Assembly: GCA_002070505.1 (NCBI GenBank)
Contig: MWDJ01000006.1
Location: 62,001 to 126,000, forward strand
Reading direction: 5' to 3'
Length of the DNA stretch: 64,000 bases
From: Bacteroidetes bacterium ADurb.Bin145
GTDB lineage: Bacteria > Bacteroidota > Bacteroidia > Bacteroidales > VadinHA17
The notes beneath the pieces are model-generated. The model saw only the letters and a list, made by a program, of their open reading frames with translations, was not told the DNA's origin and ran no database searches. Made by a program: the position numbers and the translations under genes. Shown here in pieces: positions 47,393 through 55,893 of the stretch (position 1 is its first letter; every line of letters begins with the position of its first letter).

Positions 47393-47460
47393 TACATTTG
47401 TTGATTCATTTTAAAATTAAACGGCTTTTCAAAATAAAAATTTTAATAACATACAGGAGG
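47393..47460 (+). promoter_or_regulatory. -7 element and strong Shine-Dalgarno of the cPGS-like gene
   Basis: TACATTTG (47393-47400) is a good -7 element, without a clear -33 TTTG. AGGAGG at 47455-47460 is a perfect Shine-Dalgarno four bases before ATG 47465, which is unusual for this genome. Confidence 0.5.
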
Positions 47461-47464
47461 ATTC

Positions 47465-48817
47465 ATGAAACGTAAGAATATAATCATAATTGGTGCTGCC
47501 GGAAGGGATTTTCATAATTTCAATACATGTTACAGATATAATGAAAATTATAATGTAGTCGCATTTACAGCTGCCCAGATTCCCGATATCGACGGAAGAC
47601 GTTATCCAAAAGATCTTGCCGGCAGGCTTTATCCAAAGGGAATACCTATATTTTCTGAAGAGGATCTTCCTGAATTGATTAAGAAGCACAAGGTTGATGA
47701 ATGTATCTTTTCCTACAGCGATGTTACTTATCAGAAAGTCATGTCTGTGAGTGCAATAGTAAATGCAGCCGGAGCCGATTTTGTTATACTTGGCCCGTCT
47801 TCAACAATGTTAAAGAGCACTAAACCAGTTATTTCTGTGGGAGCCATCAGGACGGGATGCGGTAAAAGTCAGACTTCAAGGAGAATTATTGAGATCCTTA
47901 TGTCAAAAGGATTGAAAGTTGTGGCAGTCCGCCATCCGATGCCTTACGGAAATCTGAGTGCCCAGAAAGTGCAGCGTTTTGCCAGGATCGGTGATCTGGA
48001 GAAGCATAATTGCACTATTGAAGAGATGGAAGAGTATGAACCTCATGTAGTCAGAGGGAATGTTATTTATGCGGGGGTAGATTATGAAGCAATCCTGCGC
48101 GCAGCTGAAAAAGATCCTTCAGGTTGTGACATAATTCTGTGGGACGGTGGAAATAATGATTTTCCTTTCTACAGAACCGACCTTATGGTTACTGTGACTG
48201 ATCCTCACAGAGCAGGGCATGAACTCAGATATTACCCTGGGGAGGTCACTCTCAGACTGGCTGATGTGGTTATTATAAATAAGATCGACAGTGCAGATCC
48301 TGATCTGATCCAGATCGTCAGGGAAAGCATCGCAAAAGTTAATCCGAAAGCTGTTGTAATTGACGGTGCATCTCCTATTAAAGTCGACAACACTTCACTC
48401 ATAAGAGGTAAAAAAGTCCTCGTGGTGGAGGATGGTCCGACACTTACGCACGGAGAGATGAAAATTGGGGCCGGAACTGTTGCCGCCAGGAAATTCGGAG
48501 CAGCTGAAATAGTAGATCCCAGGCCTTTTACAGTCGGAAAACTGACCGAAACATTCAGGCTTTATCCGGAAATAGGCACCCTGCTTCCTGCAATGGGTTA
48601 TGGAAAGCAGCAGTTGCTTGATCTCGAGAAAACAATAAACAATACAAAATGTGACAGTGTGATAATTGCCACTCCAATTGATCTTAACAGGATAATAAAG
48701 ATCAGGAAACCAAATATCAGGGTCTATTATGATCTTCAGGAAATTGGTGATCCCGATCTGTCTCAGGTACTTGATGAGTTCATTGTAAAACACAAGCTGG
48801 TCCGGAAGAAGAAATAA
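47465..48817 (+). CDS. Cyclic 2,3-diphosphoglycerate synthetase-like GTPase
   Basis: A 450-residue P-loop protein of the family named after archaeal cyclic 2,3-diphosphoglycerate synthetase. Features include the N-terminal Rossmann-like IIIIGAAGRDFHNFN, Walker A GAIRTGCGKSQTSRR (about 127-141), the GTPase-like VVIINKIDSAD (NKxD), and VEDGPTLTHGEMKIGAG. Methanogens use the product as an osmolyte and thermoprotectant; in mesophilic bacteria this family has no established reaction. A strong Shine-Dalgarno precedes it. It appears to be a single-gene unit. Confidence 0.85.
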   Translation: MKRKNIIIIGAAGRDFHNFNTCYRYNENYNVVAFTAAQIPDIDGRRYPKDLAGRLYPKGIPIFSEEDLPELIKKHKVDECIFSYSDVTYQKVMSVSAIVNAAGADFVILGPSSTMLKSTKPVISVGAIRTGCGKSQTSRRIIEILMSKGLKVVAVRHPMPYGNLSAQKVQRFARIGDLEKHNCTIEEMEEYEPHVVRGNVIYAGVDYEAILRAAEKDPSGCDIILWDGGNNDFPFYRTDLMVTVTDPHRAGHELRYYPGEVTLRLADVVIINKIDSADPDLIQIVRESIAKVNPKAVVIDGASPIKVDNTSLIRGKKVLVVEDGPTLTHGEMKIGAGTVAARKFGAAEIVDPRPFTVGKLTETFRLYPEIGTLLPAMGYGKQQLLDLEKTINNTKCDSVIIATPIDLNRIIKIRKPNIRVYYDLQEIGDPDLSQVLDEFIVKHKLVRKKK

Positions 48818-48833
48818 TCAGTCTTCTGGTCTG

Positions 48834-51167
48834 TTATTCAGACGATGACCGGTATTTTTCAGTCCGGGAATCCTTAATGATGCCGTTCCAGTTCAGACCA
48901 AATCCGAAATCGTAGGAATTTCCTTCTGAATCGGTATGGCATATCATATCAAAGGGTACATCTTCAAATTGCTTTTCGACAGTGCTCATATCTGAGGGCA
49001 TCTGAACAGGAAGGAGGCCTGAAGGTTCTGCATTTCCAGAAATTATTTCCATAATTGCCTGGTCCTGTACTCCAAAGGCGACGAGGATGGCTTCCACGAA
49101 TTCCTCGAACTCATTGAAAACCATAGGATTAGACATCCTGATCACAACCACTACCGGTTTGTCTCCCATGACCTGCTTTGTGTCAAGGACCATTTTAAGA
49201 TCAATTATATTTGAAGCAATAACCGATTTTCCCCTGTAGGTTCTGTTTGTAAATTTCTCAAGCGGATCACCACCGGCAATACTTGGGTCGCGTGCTTCAG
49301 CAGCATCATATGAAAGATACTGAAGACTTATCGGTACATACCCGTTCCCGCCCCGGCCGGCATCATTCCTGTCATATCCGTTTCCCGAAGAGGGACTATT
49401 GATGACTACAAGAGCGAAATCAGCCTCATCGGGGTTTTCGGTGAGGTTAAAATAGTTCTTAACAACGTTTATATTCACCGGATAAGCGAATGATTCCCTT
49501 GCTGACTCCATGAAGAAATTCCTTCCGGCGGGAGAAGGTCTTTTAGGAATATATACACTTTTATTTTTTGACAGTGGTAATGTTTTATTTCTATTCTTAA
49601 GCATAACGATCGATCTCAACTGAGCTTCGAACCCTGCTTTCATGAATTCACTGTTCCCTGTAACGCTTTTTGATTCCTCTGGATCCAGATATGGATTTTC
49701 AAAAAGTCCCACCCTGAAAATGTTCATCAGTATCCTCACAGCAGATTGTTCCATTCTTTGTCTCATAAACTTTTCCCCGTGTTCTGCAATACCCATCTTA
49801 TAAGCTTCGATTACAGGACTGGCATCATTATTCCCGCCGAACTGATCCACTCCGGCCATGATTATCTTATAGTGTCTCTCAGCTTCAGAAAGGGTTTCAA
49901 CACCCCAGCAGGTGGTCCCGAATCCGTCAACAGCTGTTTCATCGCGAGTTACTCCCCAGTCAGTGCAGATCACTCCATCGAAACCATATTTACCGCGGAG
50001 AAGGTCATTTATAATGTATTTGTTATATGCATTTCCGACATTTTCATTATTGACATTATCGATGTTGTAAGATATTGTATAATATGGCATTACTGCAGAT
50101 GCCATTTTTGTTTCCCCTTCAAGTTTAAGTGCTCCTTCTGTAAAAGGCAGCAGATGATCGTTGAAATTATTGCCTGGATATACTGCATATTTGCCAAAAG
50201 AATAGTGAGCATCCCTTCCCCCTTCTTCCGGTCCTCCGCCGGGCCAATGTTTTATCATAGCATTAACACTGTTGTAGCCCCAGCCTCCGCTGATTGCTTT
50301 TTCTCCCGATGAAGTCTGAAATCCGTCGACATATGCTCTTGCCATGTCTGCAGACAATTCCGGGCTTTCGCCGAAAGTGCCGCTAACCCTGCTCCATCTT
50401 GGTTCAGTTGCCAGATCGATCTGGGGTGACAGTGCTGTAGTTATTCCCAGAGCCCGGTATTCCTTTGAAGCTATATCGCCATACTGCTTTACAACAGCAG
50501 GATCGAATGTTGCTGCCAGTCCGAGTGATCCCGGCCACATCGAGATCTGTCCGGCAGATCCGACATTAAATTCAGCTGTTGAAACAGCCTGATGCCTTGG
50601 ATCGGAGCTGTTGTTGGCAGGGATCCCGAAACCCAGACTCTCGCATAATGCCTGTACATTATTGTTCCATATTGCAGCTGTCTCAGTACTCTGAACAGAT
50701 GTGATCAGTATATGACGAAGATTATCTTGAGCAAGGAATATTTTCTGCTGGTCGCTAAGATCTGATGGTTTTGCTCCGCTTTCACGGAATGATTTTCCGC
50801 CATAGGTTGAACCGCCAAAACGGGTTCCCGCAGCTGGAATCGACTGATGCGAGCTGTAAAGCATCAGTCCTGCGATCTGTTCGATGCTGAGCCGGGAAGC
50901 CAGATCCTTTGCTCTTTCTGTGGCGCTTAACCTCCAGTCCTCATAACGATCCAGCTTCCCGTTCCTGTTGAGATCCTTAAAAGCAAAGCCGCCTCTTGTT
51001 ATTATTTTAATGCCTGAAGTGGTATCACAACCTAAAGTCTGACCGCCTTTGTTCGATATTATTCTGACAGATCCCTTTTTGGTCTCACTCCATTTTTTAC
51101 ATGCAGGCAGGGATATAAATAAGAGTATTAACAGGATAAATAAAGTTGAGGAGCTGTATTTTTTCAT
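48834..51167 (-). CDS. Glycoside hydrolase family 3 protein, lipoprotein
   Basis: A 777-residue GH3 enzyme with a lipoprotein signal (lipobox LPAC, Cys23), so probably displayed on a membrane surface. An EF-hand-like calcium loop (DLNRNGKLDRYED, residues 65-77) precedes the (beta/alpha)8 domain, with KHWPGGGPEEGGRDAH and the nucleophile Asp403 in GFDGVICTDWG. The C-terminal alpha/beta sandwich domain (about 500-760) contains the usual IRMSNPMVF-like segment. Likely acts on beta-linked glucosides or xylosides. It lies 28 bases after the sugar kinase gene, in a probable operon. Confidence 0.92.
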   Translation of the reverse strand: MKKYSSSTLFILLILLFISLPACKKWSETKKGSVRIISNKGGQTLGCDTTSGIKIITRGGFAFKDLNRNGKLDRYEDWRLSATERAKDLASRLSIEQIAGLMLYSSHQSIPAAGTRFGGSTYGGKSFRESGAKPSDLSDQQKIFLAQDNLRHILITSVQSTETAAIWNNNVQALCESLGFGIPANNSSDPRHQAVSTAEFNVGSAGQISMWPGSLGLAATFDPAVVKQYGDIASKEYRALGITTALSPQIDLATEPRWSRVSGTFGESPELSADMARAYVDGFQTSSGEKAISGGWGYNSVNAMIKHWPGGGPEEGGRDAHYSFGKYAVYPGNNFNDHLLPFTEGALKLEGETKMASAVMPYYTISYNIDNVNNENVGNAYNKYIINDLLRGKYGFDGVICTDWGVTRDETAVDGFGTTCWGVETLSEAERHYKIIMAGVDQFGGNNDASPVIEAYKMGIAEHGEKFMRQRMEQSAVRILMNIFRVGLFENPYLDPEESKSVTGNSEFMKAGFEAQLRSIVMLKNRNKTLPLSKNKSVYIPKRPSPAGRNFFMESARESFAYPVNINVVKNYFNLTENPDEADFALVVINSPSSGNGYDRNDAGRGGNGYVPISLQYLSYDAAEARDPSIAGGDPLEKFTNRTYRGKSVIASNIIDLKMVLDTKQVMGDKPVVVVIRMSNPMVFNEFEEFVEAILVAFGVQDQAIMEIISGNAEPSGLLPVQMPSDMSTVEKQFEDVPFDMICHTDSEGNSYDFGFGLNWNGIIKDSRTEKYRSSSE

Positions 51168-51195
51168 AGTTTATGTATTTCAGTTACTATTATTC

Positions 51196-52275
51196 TTACC
51201 TGCGCACCCTGGCATTACCTTTCCATATGCTCCAGACCTGTTCTTCATCGGCAGGCTGTCCGTAATCGGTAACAACTGTTGTAGCAAGAGCTCCTGTGGC
51301 CCATCCGAACTGGATCCATTTTTCGGGCTCCCAACCTCTTAGTATTGCATATAATAAACCACCTACAAAACCATCTCCTCCTCCAATACGGTCAAGAATA
51401 TGTATTTCACGTGGTTCAACGACGTGCCAGTTATCACCTTCAGCCATGATGGCTCCCCAGAGATGTTCGTTTACGCTTATTACCTGGCGGAGGGTGGTTG
51501 CGTACACTGAAGCATTCGGGAAAGTCTTTTTTACGCGGGCTATCATCTCCTTGAAGCTTTCAATTTTTGTAGCAAGGTCTTTTCCGCCTTCCTCGGGGCC
51601 CTTAACGCCGAGGCAGAGCTGAAAATCTTCCTCATTGCCGACAAGTATATCAGAGATACCGGCAATTTCCCTGAAAGTTGCTGCCAGCTCTTTCTCACGG
51701 TTTTTCCAGAATGTTGCACGATAATTAAGGTCGAAGGATATCCTGGTTCCATATTTTTTAGCTGCCCTGGCAAGCTCCAGGCAGAAAGTGCTTGTTTCCG
51801 GTGACAGGGCAGCTATAAGCCCTGACATATGAAGTATCTGAACGCCTTCTTTCTCAAAAATCCTCACAAGATCAAAATCCTTTGCATTAAGTGTCCTGCC
51901 CACTTCGCCAGCACGGTCGTTATGCACTCTGGGTCCCCTCGGGCCTTGACCGGTATCAGCAATGTTGAACTGATGCCTGAATCCCCACGGACCGCCCTGT
52001 TCCACTTCAACTCCTTCATAATTCATATGCCTGCCTGCAAGATTATCCTTTATCATCCTTGCAATCGGACTGCCTTTTACAAAAGTTGTAAGCACCTTCA
52101 CAGGCAATCCGAGGTATGAAGAGATACTTGCAACATTTGTCTCAGCGCTTGTCACATGCATCATGAAAGTATCAGTGCAGTGAACAGGCTGACGGTTGAC
52201 CGGAGTTATCCTGACCCCCATGCTTGTAGGCACCACCATGGCCCATTTGAAATCTTTCTTAAGTTCTATTTTCAT
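51196..52275 (-). CDS. kdgK: PfkB-family sugar kinase, KDG kinase-like
   Basis: A 359-residue ribokinase-fold kinase. Features resembling 2-keto-3-deoxygluconate kinase are ISFDLNYRATFWKN, DILVGNEEDFQLCLG, and the catalytic region ILDRIGGGDGFVGGLLYAI, whose Asp is the general base (GGGD here in place of the more common GAGD). KDG kinase makes KDPG in uronic-acid and Entner-Doudoroff breakdown. It sits upstream of the GH3 gene, suggesting joint use of a sugar released outside. The specificity is inferred from pattern only. Confidence 0.85.
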   Translation of the reverse strand: MKIELKKDFKWAMVVPTSMGVRITPVNRQPVHCTDTFMMHVTSAETNVASISSYLGLPVKVLTTFVKGSPIARMIKDNLAGRHMNYEGVEVEQGGPWGFRHQFNIADTGQGPRGPRVHNDRAGEVGRTLNAKDFDLVRIFEKEGVQILHMSGLIAALSPETSTFCLELARAAKKYGTRISFDLNYRATFWKNREKELAATFREIAGISDILVGNEEDFQLCLGVKGPEEGGKDLATKIESFKEMIARVKKTFPNASVYATTLRQVISVNEHLWGAIMAEGDNWHVVEPREIHILDRIGGGDGFVGGLLYAILRGWEPEKWIQFGWATGALATTVVTDYGQPADEEQVWSIWKGNARVRR

Positions 52276-52344
52276 TGTTGATATTACTTTGTGTTTAATG
52301 TCATATTCAGGTATCAGGAGCGTGATTTTATCTTTTCCCGCAGT

Positions 52345-52360
52345 CCCGATAGCTATCGGG
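52345..52360. repeat. Perfect 16-base palindrome CCCGATAGCTATCGGG
   Basis: It lies between pgi and the KDG-kinase-like gene and resembles the CCCGA/TCGGG hairpins at 1013-1026 and 8660-8698. Probably a member of the same dispersed repeat family. Confidence 0.6.
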
Positions 52361-52370
52361 GTCGCAGATC

Positions 52371-52495
52371 ACCCTTTTACCCACTCACCCACTCACCCAC
52401 TCCCCCCTTCTCCCTTTCACCCCTTCACCTCTTCACCCCTTCACCCCTTCACCTCTTCAACCTTTTCAACCCCTTCAACCTTTCACCCCTTCAGC
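52371..52495. repeat. CCCACTCA and CCCCTTCA tandem micro-repeats at the end of pgi
   Basis: Three CCCACTCA units lead into many CCCCTTCA/CCTCTTCA/ACCTTTTCA units. The pgi stop codon (52483-52485) and last codons lie inside the array, so the end of the gene is itself a repeat unit. This strongly purine/pyrimidine-skewed tract fills most of the 207-base gap before pgi's neighbour. Confidence 0.8.
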
Positions 52496-53829
52496 CTCTC
52501 CCTCAGCTTCTTCCCCTCTTCTTCGAATCCCGGCTTATTGAGCAACGCAAACATATTCTTCTTATAGGCTTCTACCCCGGGCTGGTCAAAAGGATTGACA
52601 TCAAGAATATAACCGCTGATTGCACAAGCCATCTCAAAGAAGTAGATAAGCTGGCCAAGGTAATACTCATCAAGAACAGGGATATTGATTGTAATTACAG
52701 GTACATTCCCGTCGTTGTGAGCAAGAAGAGTTCCTTTTTCAGCGTTTAGATTTACCTCTGAAAGTCGTTTCCCGGCCAGGTAGTTCAGCTGATCTGAGTC
52801 ATCTTTTTCAGAAGGTATAGTGCACTTTTTTACCGGATTACGGACTGAGATCATGGTCTCAAAGAGAATTCTTTGTCCTTCCTGGATATATTGTCCGAGA
52901 GAATGCAGGTCTGTAGTGAATTCAACTGAGGCAGGGAATAAGCCCTTACCTTCTTTTCCTTCGCTTTCACCATAGAGTTGTTTCCACCATTCAAGGAGGT
53001 AATGAAGCTTCGGGGTGAATCCGACAAGGACCTCTATATGGCGGCCTGTCTGAAGGATAAGATTACGCGCAGCGGCATACATAAGTGATGGATTTGCAGC
53101 TGCGTTCCTGTTGTGCCTGGTAATACCTTCAGCTGCTTTTGCCCCAGTAATAATGGCTTTTATATCAAATCCGCCAACGGCTATGGGAAGAAGACCAACG
53201 GGGGTAAGTACCGAATAGCGTCCTCCCACGTTGTCGGGTATGTCAAAAGTATCATAACCGTTTAAATCGGCCAGGGACCTGAGTGCTCCCCTGGAGCTGT
53301 CGGTAATGGCAATTATTCTGTCAGCGGCGGCAGCTTTACCGACCTTTCGTTCGAGATGATCCTTCAATATCCTGAAAGCTATTGCAGGTTCAGTTGTTGT
53401 GCCGGACTTCGATATTACAATTATGGAGTAATTTCTGTCGTCAAGTATTTCAAGAAGATCAGCCAGGTAGTCTTCACATATATTCTGACCGGCAAACAGG
53501 ATGTCGTGGTGTTTCTTCCTCTGCATGTGAGAGAATGAATGTGAAAGGGCTTCAATCACGGCTTTTGAGCCCAGGTATGAACCTCCAATGCCGATTATCA
53601 CTGTTGTATCGGAGACACTTCTCAAATGCTTTGCAGCTTTTTCAATTTTGTCAAGCTGACTTATTATGTCATCAGGAAGGGAGAACCAGCCCAGGAAGTC
53701 ATTTCCCGCTCCATTTCCGGAATTAAGAGAATCGAGATGGATCACTGACCTTTGAGCAAGGGCAAATACTTCTTCATAGGCAACAAAGCTGCCTGTATTT
53801 TTCAGATCAATACTTAGATTTTCTTTCAT
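52483..53829 (-). CDS. pgi: Glucose-6-phosphate isomerase
   Basis: Pgi interconverts glucose 6-phosphate and fructose 6-phosphate. The 448 residues match the compact Bacillus-type enzyme. Signatures are IGIGGSYLGSKAVIEAL, VVISKSGTTTEPAIAFR-like sequence (IISKSGTTTEPAIAFRIL), and FPASVEFTTDLHSLGQYIQEG with the catalytic Glu/His region. The C-terminus ends within a micro-repeat array. A terminator for the upstream gene separates it from the head-GIN gene. Confidence 0.97.
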   Translation of the reverse strand: MKENLSIDLKNTGSFVAYEEVFALAQRSVIHLDSLNSGNGAGNDFLGWFSLPDDIISQLDKIEKAAKHLRSVSDTTVIIGIGGSYLGSKAVIEALSHSFSHMQRKKHHDILFAGQNICEDYLADLLEILDDRNYSIIVISKSGTTTEPAIAFRILKDHLERKVGKAAAADRIIAITDSSRGALRSLADLNGYDTFDIPDNVGGRYSVLTPVGLLPIAVGGFDIKAIITGAKAAEGITRHNRNAAANPSLMYAAARNLILQTGRHIEVLVGFTPKLHYLLEWWKQLYGESEGKEGKGLFPASVEFTTDLHSLGQYIQEGQRILFETMISVRNPVKKCTIPSEKDDSDQLNYLAGKRLSEVNLNAEKGTLLAHNDGNVPVITINIPVLDEYYLGQLIYFFEMACAISGYILDVNPFDQPGVEAYKKNMFALLNKPGFEEEGKKLRERLKG

Positions 53830-53868
53830 AGCTCAGGTTTTTTACAGGTTTGTTTCCTGATGTAAAGT

Positions 53869-53901
53869 TAAAAAAAACCGTCAGGTACTGGACCAGACGG
53901 T
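53869..53901 (-). terminator. Intrinsic terminator after the head-GIN gene
   Basis: On the minus strand, ACCGTC...GACGGT (53901-53896 with 53882-53877) with additional inner pairing, followed by a run of T corresponding to A's at 53869-53876. It lies 37 bases after the head-GIN stop and about 40 bases before pgi. Confidence 0.85.
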
Positions 53902-53938
53902 GATAAAATAATGATGGTAGATCTATGATGAGATCAAG

Positions 53939-54658
53939 CTATTTACGGTGCACTCCGCCTGCGCTTGATGAATGTGCATCAACATATTCAGGATTGCCTT
54001 TATAATTTATATCGCCGGCACTTGATGATCTGGCAGTCAGTTTTTCAGTTACATATATGTCTGCATCTCCTGCACTGGATGCTGATACCTCAGCCTCTCT
54101 TACCTTCAGGTTATATGCATTAAGATCGCCTGCGCTGCTTAAATCGGCTTCCATGAAATCAGCTTCACCGGTCAGGGTAATATCTCCGGAACTGCTTATA
54201 TTGATATCAATGTTCTTTGCATAAACTTCGAGCTTAATATCGCCGGCACTGCTTGCTGACAGTTTCAGGTTATCGCTTTTCACAGGTGTTTCTCCAAACA
54301 GATCACCTGCACTTGAACAGCTTATAGAATTTATTTCTTTAAGAGTGACGTAAACCTTTTTGCTTTCAGCCCTTCGTATGTTAGCGTCAGTATAGACATG
54401 CAGCATATCTCCATTTAATTCCGTAAGTATGTAATCATGAAGATTCTCATCTGCTTCGACCGACAGCTTAAAGTCGTTACCCTGCTTCAGGTAGACATCT
54501 ATTCCGGAGCTTACCCTTATGCCGGTAGCTTTAATTGCATTTCTTTCCTTCTTTACAACATCGCCATTCCCGTAGACTGTTCTGCGGAACTGGGCATCAG
54601 CACAGGCGCTGATACCTATGCAGAGAACGACGATCAATATTTGCCTCAGGTTTTTCAT
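53939..54658 (-). CDS. Head-GIN domain (DUF2807) secreted protein
   Basis: A 239-residue exported protein: signal peptide (about 1-22, cleavage near ACADA), then a DUF2807/head-GIN domain forming a right-handed beta-helix. The motif SSAGD or a variant recurs seven times at intervals of about 20 residues, each expected to be one coil of the helix. The family is common in Bacteroidota and annotated as putative adhesin or autotransporter-like; the function is not established. A good terminator follows. It is 98 bases downstream of the ABC permease. Confidence 0.9.
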   Translation of the reverse strand: MKNLRQILIVVLCIGISACADAQFRRTVYGNGDVVKKERNAIKATGIRVSSGIDVYLKQGNDFKLSVEADENLHDYILTELNGDMLHVYTDANIRRAESKKVYVTLKEINSISCSSAGDLFGETPVKSDNLKLSASSAGDIKLEVYAKNIDINISSSGDITLTGEADFMEADLSSAGDLNAYNLKVREAEVSASSAGDADIYVTEKLTARSSSAGDINYKGNPEYVDAHSSSAGGVHRK

Positions 54659-54756
54659 GGTACTTTTATTTATTTTCCGTTTAATTTCAAATAAAAGACA
54701 GGTAGAAATCCTTATTGTTGCACTTTCCGGAAACTTTTTTTAAATGAAGGAGGAGG

Positions 54757-55893
54757 TCAATGCCATTTGAAGATCTTCAGACCCGCACTGAAAAGAATTA
54801 TCCCTGTGACAGTCAAAATTACGATAGGTAAGCTTACTTCAGTCAGGCCGGCGCCTTCATTGAATATGCTTCGCATACCATCAGTCAGCATTGTGAGCGG
54901 CAATTTCCGGATCACAGGGATACTCCAGTCGGGGAAATTATGATAGCTGAAGAATATACCGGAAAGCACCATCATTGGCATCACGACAAAATTGACTATC
55001 CCGTTTCCTACTTCGGTATTTGAAGTATGGGAGGAAGATAATATGGCAATGCCTGCAAATGCAATGTTCCCGGCAAGGAAAAGTAATATCAGGGCGATGA
55101 TGCTGCCCTGGATTGTCATTTTGAATGCTATAACGGCGAAGATAAGCAGAACCAGCGCTTCAATGAAATTCATTATCACCCTCACAGAAATCAATGCTAT
55201 CAGGAAATGGGATTTTTTCATTGGGGTGGCAACAAACCGGCGCAACAGTTTTTTGGAACGTTTTTCAATTATACCATAGCTTATACCCCACATTGTAGAC
55301 ATCATTACGCCCATTGTAATAAGTCCGGGAACAAGAAAATCTATATATCTCGTTCCGGTTATTGTCAGCGGTTTTATTTCATCAGATCCTGATGCAGGAT
55401 AGATTATGCCTGAGCCTAAAATACTACTGATCTTCAGGTAAGATAATTCAGCGTCTGAATTCATAGGATCAAAATGATACTCTGTCAGGCCTTTTTCTGA
55501 AGTAAGTATCAGGTTCACTGTTCCCCTCTTCAGCAGAACCATTGCTTTGTCCCAGTCGAGTTCATAGAACAGGAAGACTGAATTTCCGAGCTTCTGATCC
55601 TTCAGTTCAAATTTCCATTTATAATCACCATCCTTGTTATTAGTGTTTTTTATACACTTATCGTTCAGAAAAACCTGAAGTGCAGATGAATCATTCCTGG
55701 CTGATCCGGAGGTATTGACAACAGCTATTTTGCGCAGTACATCACCTTTTTTTGTGAAAGCCAGTCCCAGTCCCAGTGCCATGAGGATAGGGAAGATTAT
55801 GCCCCAGAAAAGAACACCGGGTTCTCTCACGATCTCATGGAAGTGAGCACAGACAAGAAGCCATAGCTGATTCATCCGGTTCATCCTATTCAT
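54757..55893 (-). CDS. ABC-2 type transporter permease
   Basis: I start at ATG 55893 (378 residues, MNRMNRMNQLW), preceded by a strong AGGAGG; the ATG overlaps the ATPase stop (ATGAATAG). One N-terminal membrane helix (GVLFWGIIFPILMALGLGLA), a large extracytoplasmic domain (about 45-180), and five C-terminal helices give the ABC2-membrane layout of YhhJ/DrrB-like exporters. The start contains a threefold repeat of ATGAAY-type codons (Met-Asn-Arg). It is the last gene of the PorP/twin-SPOR/ABC set. Substrate unknown. Confidence 0.9.
   Translation of the reverse strand: MNRMNRMNQLWLLVCAHFHEIVREPGVLFWGIIFPILMALGLGLAFTKKGDVLRKIAVVNTSGSARNDSSALQVFLNDKCIKNTNNKDGDYKWKFELKDQKLGNSVFLFYELDWDKAMVLLKRGTVNLILTSEKGLTEYHFDPMNSDAELSYLKISSILGSGIIYPASGSDEIKPLTITGTRYIDFLVPGLITMGVMMSTMWGISYGIIEKRSKKLLRRFVATPMKKSHFLIALISVRVIMNFIEALVLLIFAVIAFKMTIQGSIIALILLFLAGNIAFAGIAILSSSHTSNTEVGNGIVNFVVMPMMVLSGIFFSYHNFPDWSIPVIRKLPLTMLTDGMRSIFNEGAGLTEVSLPIVILTVTGIILFSAGLKIFKWH

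Noticed and set aside
49746-50312. 188-codon plus-strand frame
   Set aside because: Antisense to the GH3 gene; cysteine- and isoleucine-rich composition typical of a shadow frame.
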